A DNA stretch of 64,000 nt from Pyrenopolyporus hunteri (Eukaryota; Ascomycota; Sordariomycetes; Xylariales; Hypoxylaceae), in contig CADCXC010000037.1 in the NCBI GenBank assembly GCA_902806595.1, forward strand, positions 1,116,001 through 1,180,000, written 5' to 3'. The notes below the pieces were generated by a model. The model searched no databases. It was given only the letters and a program-made list of their open reading frames with translations, and was not told the origin of the DNA. The position numbers and the translations under genes were made by a program. Shown piece after piece: positions 22,672-34,513 of this stretch (positions within the stretch are counted from its first letter, which is position 1; the number at the start of each line of letters is the position of its first letter).

Positions 22672-23516
22672 CTACTTGAGGCCGCCGCTAAGCAATATGC
22701 TTTGGCCGGTCAGGTAGCCGGTCCTACAGATCATGGTAACTACATTTGCGCATTCTTGCGGCGTCCCCAGCCGTCCGACGGGGATGTTCTTCACGTCACC
22801 TGGTGTGCCCTCCACAAACTTCTCGTCAGGTATCATCCCTGTTTCCCCAATCATAGCCGGGGCTACGTCGTTGACGGTGATCCCTACCTTCGCGTGCTTC
22901 ATCGCCAGATTCTTCATTAGACCCGTCAGACCAGCTTTGGAAGCAGCGTAATGGCAGGCGTTAATACCGCCTCCCTGAGCGGCTATCGATGAGATGAAGA
23001 TAATTCGCCCCCACTCTTGGGCTTCCATGTGAGGGATACTCAACTTGGAGAGGATGAACGAAGCCCGCAAGTTCACATTGATAGTATAGTCGAATTCTTC
23101 CAGAGTCACATCCAGGATACCATTGCGTCTCTTTCCGTATCCGGCGTTTGAGACTAGGATATCTGGGCCGTCCTGGCCGTGCTGCTCCTTGATTTCACGG
23201 AAGAGCCGTTCTATGTCCTCTACCGAGCCGGTATCGACGCGATGAACACTGATTTTGCGGCCCTCGGCACCAGCCGATTTTCGAAGCTCGTCAGCTAGGT
23301 CGTCCACAGGCTGCCTGTTCCGGAAACATGTCAGAGCAAGGGAAGCTCCATGGGTCCATAAGTCCCGAGCACACGCGGAGCCGAGGCTAAGATAGGTCAA
23401 CGCTGTACGGGCAAGCAATTTATATTAGTATAGGGGTATGTAATCACTGCATACCCTCCAGAAGCACCGGTGATGAGGGCCAAGCGGCCACGGATCTCGT
23501 TATCGACCTTGGGCAT
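22672..23516 (-). CDS. Short-chain dehydrogenase/reductase (FabG-like SDR)
   Basis: Exons in coding order 23516..23455 and 23386..22672 (donor GTATGC, acceptor CTTAG), 258 aa. The NAD(P) motif TGASGGLG spans the intron (residues 16-23). It also has the NAG motif (101-103), Asn126, and the catalytic Ser154-Tyr167-Lys171 (YAASK). The C-terminus YLTGQSILLSGGLK is like bacterial 3-oxoacyl-ACP reductases. This is a complete classical SDR; the substrate cannot be told. No biosynthetic cluster surrounds it, so a general carbonyl reductase role is more likely than secondary metabolism. Confidence 0.92.
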
Positions 23517-24264
23517 GGTTGAGCCAGAGGAGCAAGTGTTTAATGCTGTTAGTACTAGGGTTTATAGGGTAACATTCACCAAGACGCGGTCCAAGATGTG
23601 AGCCAAGTATATAGAAGGGACCAGAAACATTTGTATACATACCGGTATAACGCCTACCTAGGTACACAGATGGGATACCCCGCGTAGCTCCAGCATTTTC
23701 GTGCCTCTTCCTGCGGGGAACGAGTTTATAGACGTGATTGCAGGTTGCAAATTGGCCCGCCATGTGCCCATGTAGAGTGGGCTGAGTGGGACCTGCCTTA
23801 TGTAAAGGATATCCACATTAGCAGCATTATAGGCCCATATTTATGTTATCGAGCCAATGAGGTGCCTATCAGTGGCTTCTGTACGAAACCTTCAGCCACG
23901 AGCAGGGGGGTTCATAATCTCAACAAGCTGTCCTCTAATACGTACCTTTTTTTCCTAACCCAAGCTTGTGTGCGGTGAGGTCAGAAAAGCTCAGATGGTC
24001 TTGGAATAGGTACAAATCCTTACGTAGCTGGCTCTCGTCTTAGTTGAGGCCAGATTCTAATAAATAGGTAGAAAAGGCTTTTATATTCTAGGCGCCGAGC
24101 TGGAGCCCTTACAAATAAGAGCTGCCTTTCAACTTTCTTTTTCTTCCTGTCAAAACACCAATTTTACTTGATAGCTCTCAATATCTATTCTTAATCAAGC
24201 AGCTGGTCTCAATCTTTCGACAGGCGAGCTTCTCGCCAATCGACCCCTCCTAATTCCGCCCAAC
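23517..24264. other. Divergent promoter region (SDR / lhs1)
   Basis: Spacer of 748 bp. TATA-like TTTTATATT at about 24079-24087 and a pyrimidine run CTTTCTTTTTCTTCC at 24135-24149 precede lhs1. No clear stress-response element was verified. Confidence 0.45.
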
Positions 24265-27200
24265 ATGGCGCAAATATTCTCCCCTCGATCAATATTACTC
24301 TGTGTTGTCTTTTTCTTCTCTACAAATGTCCTCGCTATATCCGCCGTTCTCGGTATCGACCTCGGTACCGAATACATCAAAGCCACTCTCGTCAAGCCCG
24401 GTATCCCGCTCGAGATCGTCCTAACCAAGGACTCCCGAAGGAAAGAGACCTCCGCGGTCGCGTTTAAACCCTCACAAAATGCGCCAAAGAGCGGCTCGTA
24501 TCCCGAAAGAGCGTACGGTTCAGACGCCATAGCCCTTGCAGCTCGGTTTCCCGGCGATGTATACCCAAATCTCAAGACCGTCCTTGGTCTGCCCACGGAC
24601 GACTCCATCGTGAAAGAATATGCGGCGAGACATCCCGACCTGCAATTAGAAGCACACAAGACCCGTGGCACAGTCGCATTCAAGAGCAAGGCTACCGCAA
24701 ACGAAGAAGCATGGATGGTAGAAGAACTGCTGGCAATGGAACTGCAGAGCATACAACGCAACGCGGAAGCGTTAGCCGGTTCCGACAGCAGCGTCCGATC
24801 TGTCGTCATAACAGTCCCTCCCTTTTACACCGTCGAGGAGAAGCGGGCATTAGAATTGGCTGCTGAGCTTGTCGGTCTCAAGGTCCTGTCCCTTATTAGT
24901 GATGGCCTTGCCGTCGGGCTGAACTACGCTACGAGTCGAACATTCCCCGTCGTCAACGAGGGAGGCAAGCCGGAGTATCACATGGTGTTTGACATGGGTG
25001 CTGGCTCCGCTAAGGCAACCGTCATGAAATTCCAGGGTCGAACCGTTAAGGACGTCGGAAAATTCAATAAGACGATTCAAGAAGTACAAGTTGTGGGCAG
25101 CGGTTGGGACAGGACCTTGGGTGGTGACGCTCTTAATTACTTGATCGTTGACGACATGATCTCCAAGTTCGTTGAGACGCCCGCCGCGAAGAAGGCTTCC
25201 GTGACGGAGGAAAACGTTCGGGGTCATGGGCGCGCTATGGCGAAGCTGCTGAAGGATGCCGAAAAGCTGAGACACGTTCTTAGCGCTAATGTCGACACTG
25301 CTACTAGTTTCGAGGGTCTTTATGACGATATCGACTTCAGATATAAGATTTCTCGGGCAGACTTCGAGAAGCTAGCTGAGACGCACGCCGAAAGGGTCAG
25401 CGCCACCGTCCAGAAGGCTCTAGACATGGCTGAGCTCGATATCAAGCAGCTCGACTCTATCATTCTTCACGGTGGCTCCTCGCGGACACCCTTCGTCCAG
25501 AAGCAGCTTGAAAAGATTGCAGGCGGCGACAAAATCCGCAGCAATGTCAACTCGGACGAAGCGGCGGTGTTTGGCGCAGCTTTCCGCGCTGCAGAGCTTA
25601 GCCCCAGTTTCCGAGTTAAGGAGATTCGAATTTCTGATAGCTCATTCTACCCGGCAGGGATGATGTGGACGAACCCCCAGGGCAAACCCCAGCAGCAGCG
25701 ACTCTGGACTGAACGATCCCTCCTTGGCGCTGCTCCAAAGGAGGTCACCCTTACGAACCATGAAGATTTCTCAGTTCGCTTCTATCAACAGGTACCTTCT
25801 CCTGAAGGCGCCGTGGTTAACAGAGAAACAAAAGCTTTGACCACAAAGAATCTAACGGCGTCCGTTGCTTCTCTACTCGAGAAGGGCTGCTCTCATCCTG
25901 ATATCCACTTCAAGGTTAAGCTGCGACTTGGCATTGAAGACGGTGAAGTGGAAGTTGACAAGGCAACTGTCGAATGCGAGGCTGAGGTACAGGAAAAGGA
26001 AGGGTCAGTCATGGATGGCGTGAAGAACCTCTTCGGTTTTGGGAAGAACAAGGACCAACAACCCTTAAAAGATAACGAGGAGAGCGCAAGCAAGGAGTCG
26101 TCTGACGACAACTCGGCTACTGGGTCCACTGAAACGGCAACAACCTCTTCTACTAGTTCGACGGCAACAGAGTCTTCAACCTCGAGTGAATCCCCGGAGA
26201 GCAGTCCCGCCCCGAAGAAGAAGCAGCTCGTTGTAATTCCCATCGACTACATCCTGGAGAAGGCAGGCACCCCTGGTCTATCAAAAGCAGAAATCACCAA
26301 GGCAAAGGATCGTATCAAGGCTTTCGAGGCATCCGATCGATCCCGGCGGCTGAGAGAAGAAGCCTTAAACCAGCTTGAAGCGTTTACGTACAAGGTCAGG
26401 GATCTACTAGAGACAGAATCTTTCGTAGCAGCCTCTACCACAGAAGAGCGAGCTAGGCTAGAGAAAAGAGCTAGCGAAGTTAGTGACTGGCTCTACGAAG
26501 ACGGAGCAGACGCACCCCGTGAGGAGCTCAAATCCAAGCTGAAGGATCTAAAGGATCTCGTGTCTCCTATCGAAAAGAGGATCGAGGAGGCACAGAAGAG
26601 ACCCGAGTTAGTCAAGAATTTGCGAAGTGCGTTAGACCAGACCAACTCTTTCATTGATACTATCAAGGGAAAGATTGCAGAGGCGGACGCGTACGCGTCC
26701 TCCCTCAGCGCCAGCACTAGTTCGACGACAAGCGAAACCAGTTCGACCGTCACCCCGGCTCCCTCCCAGGAAAGCGGCGAGTTCGACGGTCTGGAAGATG
26801 AAGACACCACGACCTCGGCGACAACTACAGCCGCCGCAGAAGACAGCGTTCCAGTGGCACCCCTCTATAATCTTGATGACCTTAGGGAGATTACGGAGCT
26901 TTCTAAATCTGTTATCGATTGGTTAGACGAGAAGCTGGCCGAACAGGAGAGACTTCCCGAGACAGCAGACCCCGTGCTCCTAGCTAAGGACATTTTGGAA
27001 AAGACGAAGAAGCTTGAGAAAGCTGGCATGGACCTAGCCATGAAGAGCGTCAGGAACTTCGAGAAGATCAAGAAGAAGAACACTAGCTCGAAGAAGGCGA
27101 GCAAGACCAAGACTAAGAAGAGCTCTACCAAGACGGGTAGCGACGTTCCAGAGCCGACGGTAGAGTCTAAAGACGGGGAGAACTACATTAGGTTCGGGGA

Positions 27201-27306
27201 AGACGGCAAGGGCCCGACGGCGGAGGAGATCGAAGAGATAATCAAGCGCATGTCCAAGGAGCAACAAAATAAAGAGGAGCCTAGGACGAAGCATGATGAG
27301 CTATAA
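24265..27306 (+). CDS. lhs1: ER Hsp70-related chaperone Lhs1/GRP170
   Basis: Intronless, 1013 aa. Signal peptide at residues 1-24 (…FFFSTNVLA), then the Hsp70 nucleotide-binding domain beginning AVLGIDLGTEYIKA (phosphate loop 30-38), with VVITVPPFYTVEEKRALELAAELVGL and the second phosphate region VFDMGAGSAKATV and LHGGSSRTPFVQKQL. After the NBD come a short beta domain, a Ser/Thr/Glu-rich acidic linker (about 600-650), an extended alpha-helical domain and a Lys-rich tail ending in HDEL, the ER retention signal. The length fits Lhs1/GRP170 rather than Kar2 (about 670 aa). It acts as a nucleotide-exchange factor and holdase for BiP/Kar2 during translocation and folding. Stress-induced expression would be expected from the family. 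Confidence 0.95.
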   Translation: MAQIFSPRSILLCVVFFFSTNVLAISAVLGIDLGTEYIKATLVKPGIPLEIVLTKDSRRKETSAVAFKPSQNAPKSGSYPERAYGSDAIALAARFPGDVYPNLKTVLGLPTDDSIVKEYAARHPDLQLEAHKTRGTVAFKSKATANEEAWMVEELLAMELQSIQRNAEALAGSDSSVRSVVITVPPFYTVEEKRALELAAELVGLKVLSLISDGLAVGLNYATSRTFPVVNEGGKPEYHMVFDMGAGSAKATVMKFQGRTVKDVGKFNKTIQEVQVVGSGWDRTLGGDALNYLIVDDMISKFVETPAAKKASVTEENVRGHGRAMAKLLKDAEKLRHVLSANVDTATSFEGLYDDIDFRYKISRADFEKLAETHAERVSATVQKALDMAELDIKQLDSIILHGGSSRTPFVQKQLEKIAGGDKIRSNVNSDEAAVFGAAFRAAELSPSFRVKEIRISDSSFYPAGMMWTNPQGKPQQQRLWTERSLLGAAPKEVTLTNHEDFSVRFYQQVPSPEGAVVNRETKALTTKNLTASVASLLEKGCSHPDIHFKVKLRLGIEDGEVEVDKATVECEAEVQEKEGSVMDGVKNLFGFGKNKDQQPLKDNEESASKESSDDNSATGSTETATTSSTSSTATESSTSSESPESSPAPKKKQLVVIPIDYILEKAGTPGLSKAEITKAKDRIKAFEASDRSRRLREEALNQLEAFTYKVRDLLETESFVAASTTEERARLEKRASEVSDWLYEDGADAPREELKSKLKDLKDLVSPIEKRIEEAQKRPELVKNLRSALDQTNSFIDTIKGKIAEADAYASSLSASTSSTTSETSSTVTPAPSQESGEFDGLEDEDTTTSATTTAAAEDSVPVAPLYNLDDLREITELSKSVIDWLDEKLAEQERLPETADPVLLAKDILEKTKKLEKAGMDLAMKSVRNFEKIKKKNTSSKKASKTKTKKSSTKTGSDVPEPTVESKDGENYIRFGEDGKGPTAEEIEEIIKRMSKEQQNKEEPRTKHDEL

Positions 27307-28525
27307 TGTAAGCTACCGCATATAGACATGGAGAAATGATACGACGTAATTTACCGAGAGGTACGATATCGATCGCGATTATCTACAACCCCTTTTTTTT
27401 CCTAATAAGCCGCATCGCTAGCCCTTACCCCTAGATGTATAGAGCTGCTATTCTACTGCAGCGCGTTGGTTGAAATATATATGTTTATGTTTGTCACGGT
27501 TAAAGAATATGTGGGTAGTCAGCCCAGAGTATACAGCTGAGGCTCGTACAAGATTGCAACCCCTTTTACTCTTTGTAACGCCAGACCCTGTAGTAGGCCG
27601 TTTGCCACCCTCTTACGTGGTACATGCTCCGTTTACTTCTTTCTAGAGCTGATATTAGGGGAAGACACGGTTCTAGGCGGGAGTCGACTCGATTCTTTGC
27701 TAAAGTCACATCCCCTTTTCATGAGAAATTAACAAATCTGACTAGATAGGTGATCTTAGATAGACACCTAGATTACCTGGGTAGGGAGGTAGTTACAAAT
27801 TAAGAATCAGTAACGGATTAGAGCTCAAGACCAAGGGATGCCTGAGAGTGTTTGCCAAATCTGCCGGCCGTGGTCCACGCTCCCGGGTACCTATACACGT
27901 ACGCGTGTATGTACATCGCTTTCACGTAATTGTCAGTTACACGGAGATCGCACGGGCTCCACGGGGGCCTTCGATTCAAAGTAGGTAGCTGCGGATATCC
28001 GGCTTGGCAATATCGTCGACGAATCCGGTTTCCTGCTTCATTCGTTTGGGGTTTAGAGTTACGGACTGCTGGGAGCAACCGCCCAAACACGCGCTCGACG
28101 CAGGGGTATACCCAACTCGCAAGTGCATCTGCTAAAGAAGTATCCCGTCACTCAGGTAACACATATGAGCAAATACATATATGTTGGGTAAGGTACTTTA
28201 AATTCTCACTGGGTATATAGTCTTCCTAGGTACCTACGTCGGCTAGGATACGTACAGGTAGGTAGAGTATATGTAAGTACCCTCAACTTGCATGAAGGTG
28301 AGGCACCCACATATTCACTACTTCTTACCTAGCACTGGGGGAAGTTGCACGCTCGCATCAAGACGCGACCGTACCTAAACACCATTTCCTACGTCACTCT
28401 TTTTTTCTAATAAAATCTCTCTCGTTCCCTCTTTTTAAAATCCAAATCTTCCTTCTAGTTCCTCGCCTATTCCATCCGCAATACGAAAGGTTCTGTCGGT
28501 TAATCCACCAGACGGATCTATCAAG
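27307..28525. other. Intergenic spacer
   Basis: 3' region of lhs1 and promoter of the aspartic protease. Several TAGGTA/GGTACC motifs (28210-28275). No gene seen. Confidence 0.5.
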
Positions 28526-29997
28526 ATGGCGAACTTCACCGGCATCCTCGCTATAGTAGCCTTTTGTCTCTCTCTTTTCACCACTGTCACTTCGTCCCCA
28601 GCCCTTAGTCCCAAAGCCGGCAAGACTCTTTCACTCCCCCTAGCCCATAATGCCGACGCCCCTCGACACGGTCCTAGCGAGTATCTCAAGACCTTGAAGA
28701 AATACAAACTGGAGATTCCCGAGGGCTTGCAGCACGTTGTTGATGCTCACAAAAAGATTAACAATAAGGTCCTCGCAGGCGAATCCGGTAAGTCAAAAAG
28801 ACATATACTATCAAATAACCCAGACATTTGCCAACTGACGACAGTACCAGGAAGTTCCGCCCCGGCCGTCGCGCATGATGGTGACCTCCTTTGGCTCACT
28901 CCGGTCAGCATTGGCGAGCCCCCGCAGCAGTTATACCTGGATCTGGACACAGGCTCGTCTGACACGTATGACCCCCCGTTATACATAGGTTACGTTTCGG
29001 TGTATAGTTGTCCAAGGCTGACGAGTCCTCTAGTTGGATTTTTTCGACCGACACGGACAAAGAAGAGGTCGCCGGCCAGACGCTCTGGGATCCCAGCAAG
29101 TCATCCACTGCCCAGAAGATCCAGAACTGCACCTGGTCCATCATCTATGGCGACTTCTCTACCTCTCAAGGTATCTGCTATAAGGATACCCTTATGCTTG
29201 GGAACCTCTCGATTACCAACATGACGATCGAGTCGGCGACGTCGGTGTCGGCCATGTTTACCGAGTCTTCGTCGATGTCAGGCCTTGTAGGATTGGCCTG
29301 GCCATCCATCGCCCAGATGCTACCGCCTCAGAAGACCCTTCTTGATCTCCTACCCCAAGCTCTGGACAAGCCTGTGTTCACCGTCGACCTACGTCACAAC
29401 AGCAGCGACGGATCCTTCAACTTTGGGTACATTGACGAGAGCCTGCATACTTCCGACATCAGCTATATCAACGTGAATACTTCGGACGGCTACTGGGCCG
29501 TGCAGCAGACCGGATTCTCCATTGGCGGATCTGATGTGAAGTACGAATTCGGCCAGGCGAGGGATATCATTATCGACACGGGCTCTACGCTATTCTTTGC
29601 TCCGGAGGAGGCGGTCCAAATGTATTTCAACAGTGTCCCTGGTGCCAACTACTCGTATAAGGATTATGGTTGGGTAATACCTTGCAACTCAACTCCGCCT
29701 GACTTCATCTTCGAGATTGGCGACACACAAGGCAACAGAATCACCGGTTCGGTCCCCGGAGCATATTTCGTGTATGCTCACTCTACTGACGAGTTGTGCT
29801 ATGCTGGTCTCCAATCCCTCGGCTCGTTCTCTGATATGCCGAGCATTTTCGGCGACGTATTTCTCAAGAGCGGGTTCGCCGTTTTCGATATCGCAAATAA
29901 GCAGTTTGGTATGGCGAAGAAACCTCTAAATACCAGTAACGACAAACGAGATATAGATGCTCGTGACGGGGTTAGTGATGATGGCCTCCATAGCTGA
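28526..29997 (+). CDS. Secreted pepsin-like aspartic protease
   Basis: Exons 28526..28787, 28845..28965 and 29034..29997; 448 aa. Signal peptide about residues 1-23, then a propeptide and the mature pepsin fold with both active-site motifs: DTGSSDTW (Asp122, split by intron 2) and DTGSTL (Asp309). Intron 1 (57 nt, GTAAGT…GACAG) is a multiple of three with no stop; an alternative acceptor six bases later (CCAG at 28850) would drop two residues. Intron 2 is GTATGA…CTCTAG with a CTGAC branch; without it the frame ends early. Many N-x-S/T sites, consistent with secretion. No C-terminal GPI hydrophobic tail, so probably soluble. Role: extracellular or vacuolar protein breakdown. Confidence 0.92.
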
Positions 29998-31445
29998 AGC
30001 GAGGGGAACTAGGAGAGTTTGAGCCGTTCGGCCTCCTATGAACGATAGGAGGGAGAGTTTGTTCGTGTTTTATCTGGCTTACTGACCCCGATGCGGGCGT
30101 TCACGACGTTCAAGGGTACCCAATCGCGTACTTAGCTATGTACCTAAGTATTTTGGCCTCGGTCAGCCGACATAGGCGAGTGAGAGAGATAAGACTGGCG
30201 ATAATAATAATGGAACTGATTCCATGAACCAATGCGTGTATTTTGCTTTTCTCGTCTCTATGCAGTGTACCCGAAGATGACGCATTCCACCTGGGTTATT
30301 CACTAAGCTCACTTCCCTCTTAATTTTACGTACCGTAATTTCCTTATTCCCTAGTCCCTTGAGGTTATCTCTTATAAGCGTCCCCTTACATGAACGGGTT
30401 GATCGGAAGAGGGTTTTTATAAGATTTACTTGCCCCTAAGACTCGGACTCGGATCTTGGGGATATGATAGAGCTACGGCTGGCCGACATATGACAAACCC
30501 CGGAGATTGGCAACGAGGACGCATTGGTTTAAGCGGGATGCATTAGCTGTGCTCCTTAAGCGGTAAAAGAAGCAGGTATGTACAACGATAGACCCATCTG
30601 CAACCGAGCTAGCTAGCCGATGAGATACGCCATTGCATGCAATTCCATCCCACACACACAGTCCACGAAGGCGGTCTCGGGGGCCCCCTCTCTTCACTCT
30701 CCTCCTTCGCGCCGTTCCACACTCCCGGGACGGAGCTCTCAAGAAACATAAAATCCTATGCCATGCTAAAATGCTTGTTTGTTGACGGAGCGCTTCGCCC
30801 ACGCTCTGTCCATTACTGACTTATCATATGATATCTTCCAACATTCATCCCCCGCAGCCGCGTCTCCTCGTTTCATGATGCAACTTTGATAAAAAAAAAT
30901 AAGATAAAAAGGGGTTGGCTCCTAAGATCGAAAACAAAAACTGGTCGAGAAAAGTTAAGATGGGGGACGCCTTCAACGCCAGACGGACGGGGGGAAAATC
31001 TGTTGGTCGTCACGTCTTTTCTCTAAAACGAGGGGATATCTTAAGGGCTGTAAAATCGGTTCGTGAGGGACTAGGAAAAAAAAGGCGATTCGTTCGCCCC
31101 TTTTTTGCTGGCAAGATTAATCGAACGGTCCAAGGGCTCGCTTTGTCGGCTGGATTTCAGAGCTAGGGGGAAAGTATTGACTCTATCGGGCGTGCGTATC
31201 CAAAGTACTCCAAAGAGGGGTTGCTCTGAAAATCTATTGTCCAAGTTCGGTTTCCGAGGTCGATGGTAGTAGTCGTTGATTACTTCAGTAGGTTAAACGC
31301 ATGGGAGCGCTCCTTCGACCCTCCGCGGGGCGGGAAAGGGGTTAAAACTCAGGTAGGCGGAAGCCAAAGCGGGGAGATTACTCGTGCTAGCTAAAGGGGC
31401 GCAGGGGCGGGAGAAAAGTTGTTGAAACGCAAATTTACTGCCGAC
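29998..31445. other. Convergent intergenic spacer with purine-rich patch
   Basis: About 1.4 kb. The first 800 bp are unremarkable. From about 30880 to 31440 the plus strand is strikingly purine-rich with runs of G4-G6 and A8, and holds an 83-codon frame without ATG start (30915-31166, very Arg/Lys/Gly-rich) that I cannot match to a family. Not called as a gene. Confidence 0.5.
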
Positions 31446-32236
31446 CTAGTTGTCGCGGTCGCCACCATCTTTAGACACCAAGACATAGTCAGTAATAGTT
31501 CGGGAACCGGCGCCGCCGTCATCAGAGGAGCTATGTTTGACAAGTACGTATTCACCTTCGCTGGCTGTGGGAGTCGGAGGCATAGCTCCTCCATGAGCAG
31601 GTGCCTGCTGGACCTGTTTAGCAGTTCCTGGTCGGGACCTCGGCTGCTGCTGCTGCTGTTGCGGTGCGAGATCCTTCTCGGCTGAGGTAGTCTTGCCGAA
31701 CGCGTCGCTGATGGTGTGCCGTTGGGAGCGTGGGCTCGTGCCGCCTGGTTGCTGCTTCTTCAGTCGCTCCTCCATCTCCTTGATCCTAGCTTCGAGAGCC
31801 TCTAACTCGGTCTGACCGCTTGTGACTTGCTGCTTCCTGGCCGTTGGAAGATTCGGCATTAGTGCCCGTTGGTAGGGGGGGTCGTGAGATAGGAGAACCA
31901 TGTCTCCGGGGAGCAGGGGAGTAGGCGTGGGCCATACCGCTTGTCAATTTGCTCGTCCAGATCGGCGATGCTGTTTTCAATTCGGAAGATGTCCATCAAC
32001 TCCTGACTGAAAGAGCGGGCAATTGTGCTGCACACGCGGGTAAGAAGTGTCAGCCTTCCGTTATTGGTTGGGAGAATCTAGCCTGCCTCTGACCGCAGCT
32101 TTCTCCTCTCACCGGGTAACGGTGAGGGCAGAGGGTCGAGAGGGGACAGTGTAGCCAGCATCCAGGAGACTCACGATTGTGGACGGCGGCCATTGGGCTT
32201 CCAGTCACGGTCGAGCTCGTCGTCGGTGGGGTTCAT
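31446..32236 (-). CDS. Small conserved fungal coiled-coil protein
   Basis: Exons in coding order 32236..32175, 32027..31938 and 31836..31446; 180 aa. Introns: GTGAGT…GTGCAG (147 nt, CTGAC branch) and GTATGG…GCCAG (101 nt). The product starts MNPTDDELDRDWKPNGRRPQS, then TIARSFSQELMDIF and a coiled coil at about residues 40-78 (…ELEALEARIKEMEERLKK). A Gln-rich disordered middle follows. The C-terminus has two similar tyrosine motifs, GEYVLV and TDYVLV, each next to Ser/Asp residues. I recognise the overall layout as a small fungal-conserved protein but cannot name its function; DASH Dad2-like or vesicle-tether roles were considered from the coiled coil alone and are unproven. Confidence 0.75.
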
Positions 32237-32830
32237 CTTGGGCGGTAAGTTTGCGTTGGTCTTCGTATGTAGGCGTGTAAAAAGGAAAAATAAAAAATAA
32301 AAAAAGTTGTGGAAGTCGTAGAAAGGTGTCTAGCTCAGGGTTCTGGGGGGCAGAGAGTGCTAGAGCTTGGGTGGTATTATTATTGATAAAGTACTTGGAG
32401 TTGGCGGTGGGGGGGGAGGAATGAAAGGCGGGTCACAGGAAAATCGGGACGTGAGCTGCTGTCCCCATTGACTTTGTTAACGGACTGAACTAAATGGACC
32501 GAATTCAGAAAAAAAAGGGGGGGTGTCAGGCGAACCGATGGGAACTCGAGGCCTTGCCGTACCTGGTTTTCTAAACCGCTGTCTTAGACTTTAGCTCTAG
32601 GTAAGGAAAGGTATAGTACCTCTTAAGGTAAAGAAAGGCAAGTACGACTAGCTGAAACACCTCGCATGAGAGAGCTACATGAACGTAGCGCTCGCGGCTA
32701 TGTTAGGTGCTTTCAGGTCAGAGGGTAAGTACCTCCCCCTGGTAGGTAGGCTGATCAAAGCTTCAATGAGACTGGGGAAGCCACTTGGGTGGTTGGGAAT
32801 ATAAGTGGTAGGTGCTATTTTGCCTGCCCA

Positions 32831-32854
32831 GGTAGGTACCTATGTAGGTAGGTA
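32831..32854. repeat. GGTAGGTACCTA motif cluster
   Basis: Tandem and inverted TAGGTA/TACCTA units in a spacer. Confidence 0.7.
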
Positions 32855-34495
32855 TCTTTCGGGTACAGCTGGGTAATGAATATTCACGATATTATTGATA
32901 CTAACGATTCGTAGGCGATTGTCGTCTTTCTCTTCTTGGGTTGACACGACGGAAAAGGCAGATTTTTGTACTGCTGCGCCAGAGCACTAATTGCCTTCTT
33001 GGCGTCTAAGCTGCTTTTCAGCATGATCTCAAGACGATCTCATCACTAGACAATACGGCCCATGCGCTTCGAACTTGACAGCGATGATCCAAATCAACTC
33101 CGTAGCCAGGTGCCGTTATTAGTCGCATCTCCATTCCAATCTTCACCCCATTCTTGTTATTTTACTCCATTATGCAAACTTTCTGCCGGAACACGACAGC
33201 TGCTTGCGGTACCTGACCTTACATTGACGATTGAGTGATGGTGACCCGCATGGGCCACATACCTGAGGCCACATCCCTCGGCCGCATACAATATCGGCCA
33301 CCGCGCTACTCGACACATACTCGACATATTGTATGCATGTATGCATATAGACACACTTCGTAAAATGGTTTGCGAATGGTTTGCGCGTGAAGCGATTTCT
33401 TTCTTTCCTAAATGTCGGATTATTAGACTAAACCTAAACATTACCGCTTCGACCGATTCCGGCAATATTCCTGCCTACGGTAGTTATTGCCAGGTACCTA
33501 GGATATTTAATCTCCCTTGCAGATTTATGCACTTGAGACGGTTCGCTACCAGCCCCTTATTCTTGCAGGAAAGCCTAATGATCTAAAGTAACGTTATTCC
33601 ACGCTTTGGCGGGACTCTTGCGGCGCTCATTTATACGATAATATGCACATACGAATGTGGGACACTTATACGCACGGAAGAACCGAACTATATAATACAC
33701 TAGCTGTTAAAGGGTCGCTTTCACATCATCATATCTGCTTTAACAGGTTAGACTGCTCTTGCTAGCAAATAGCCTTCATTTAGTACCTAATATAATTAAT
33801 ACATCTAGACTACCTACATTTGGAGTTATGTAGGTAGGCAGGTACAGAACCCGCGTGGCTCTCGGAAGATCACGAACGCATTCTTAGCATTCCCACTACG
33901 TATGCATGATATATAAATGGTACCTATATATATACTATATATGAGCGCCATCTCGAGCCCGATGACATCAACTGGGACAGTTATTTTCATTCTTGTTATC
34001 TTGGACTGGGCACGTGTATAGATAGGTAGGTCCGGTGTCCTGTTCACATGTGATAATTAGGAAGGCTGAACTATCACATCACCTCAAGATGGAGATCTAG
34101 ATAATATAGGTTAGGTAGTTTTATCTGATTATAGAAATGGCTATCCGTGGAGTGAACGGTCCGGATAGATAGAATACCTACCTAAGTTATCTTTGGAATA
34201 GGTGGAACAGTTGTTAAAGTTGACTGCAGGTCTTGTTCCTGTTCCTTCTCATGAGGTTGGTACCTATGTTGGGTAGGAATTGCCTTATGATTGGGTACGG
34301 TAAGTATGCTGATAAGACTACCTAACTACAGGAGGAAAAGAGCGGGACGAAAAGAGGAAGAGAAGCCGTAGCAGGAGTTCAATAAGCTCTCATGCTAGCT
34401 ATTCTTATGCAATGCGGAACTTTAAGCTCGACTCACACTGATCTGCATGGGAGGAGGTATGGGTATGTAAGTGGAAGTGCACAGCATCGAGCTTG

Positions 34496-34513
34496 CCTAC
34501 CTACCTACCTACA
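34496..34513. repeat. (CTAC)n short tandem repeat
   Basis: CCTACCTACCTACCTAC, a direct tandem form of the same TACC unit. Confidence 0.8.

Noticed and set aside
30915..31166. 83-codon basic frame in the purine-rich patch
   Set aside because: No ATG start, no family recognised; kept only as a finding.
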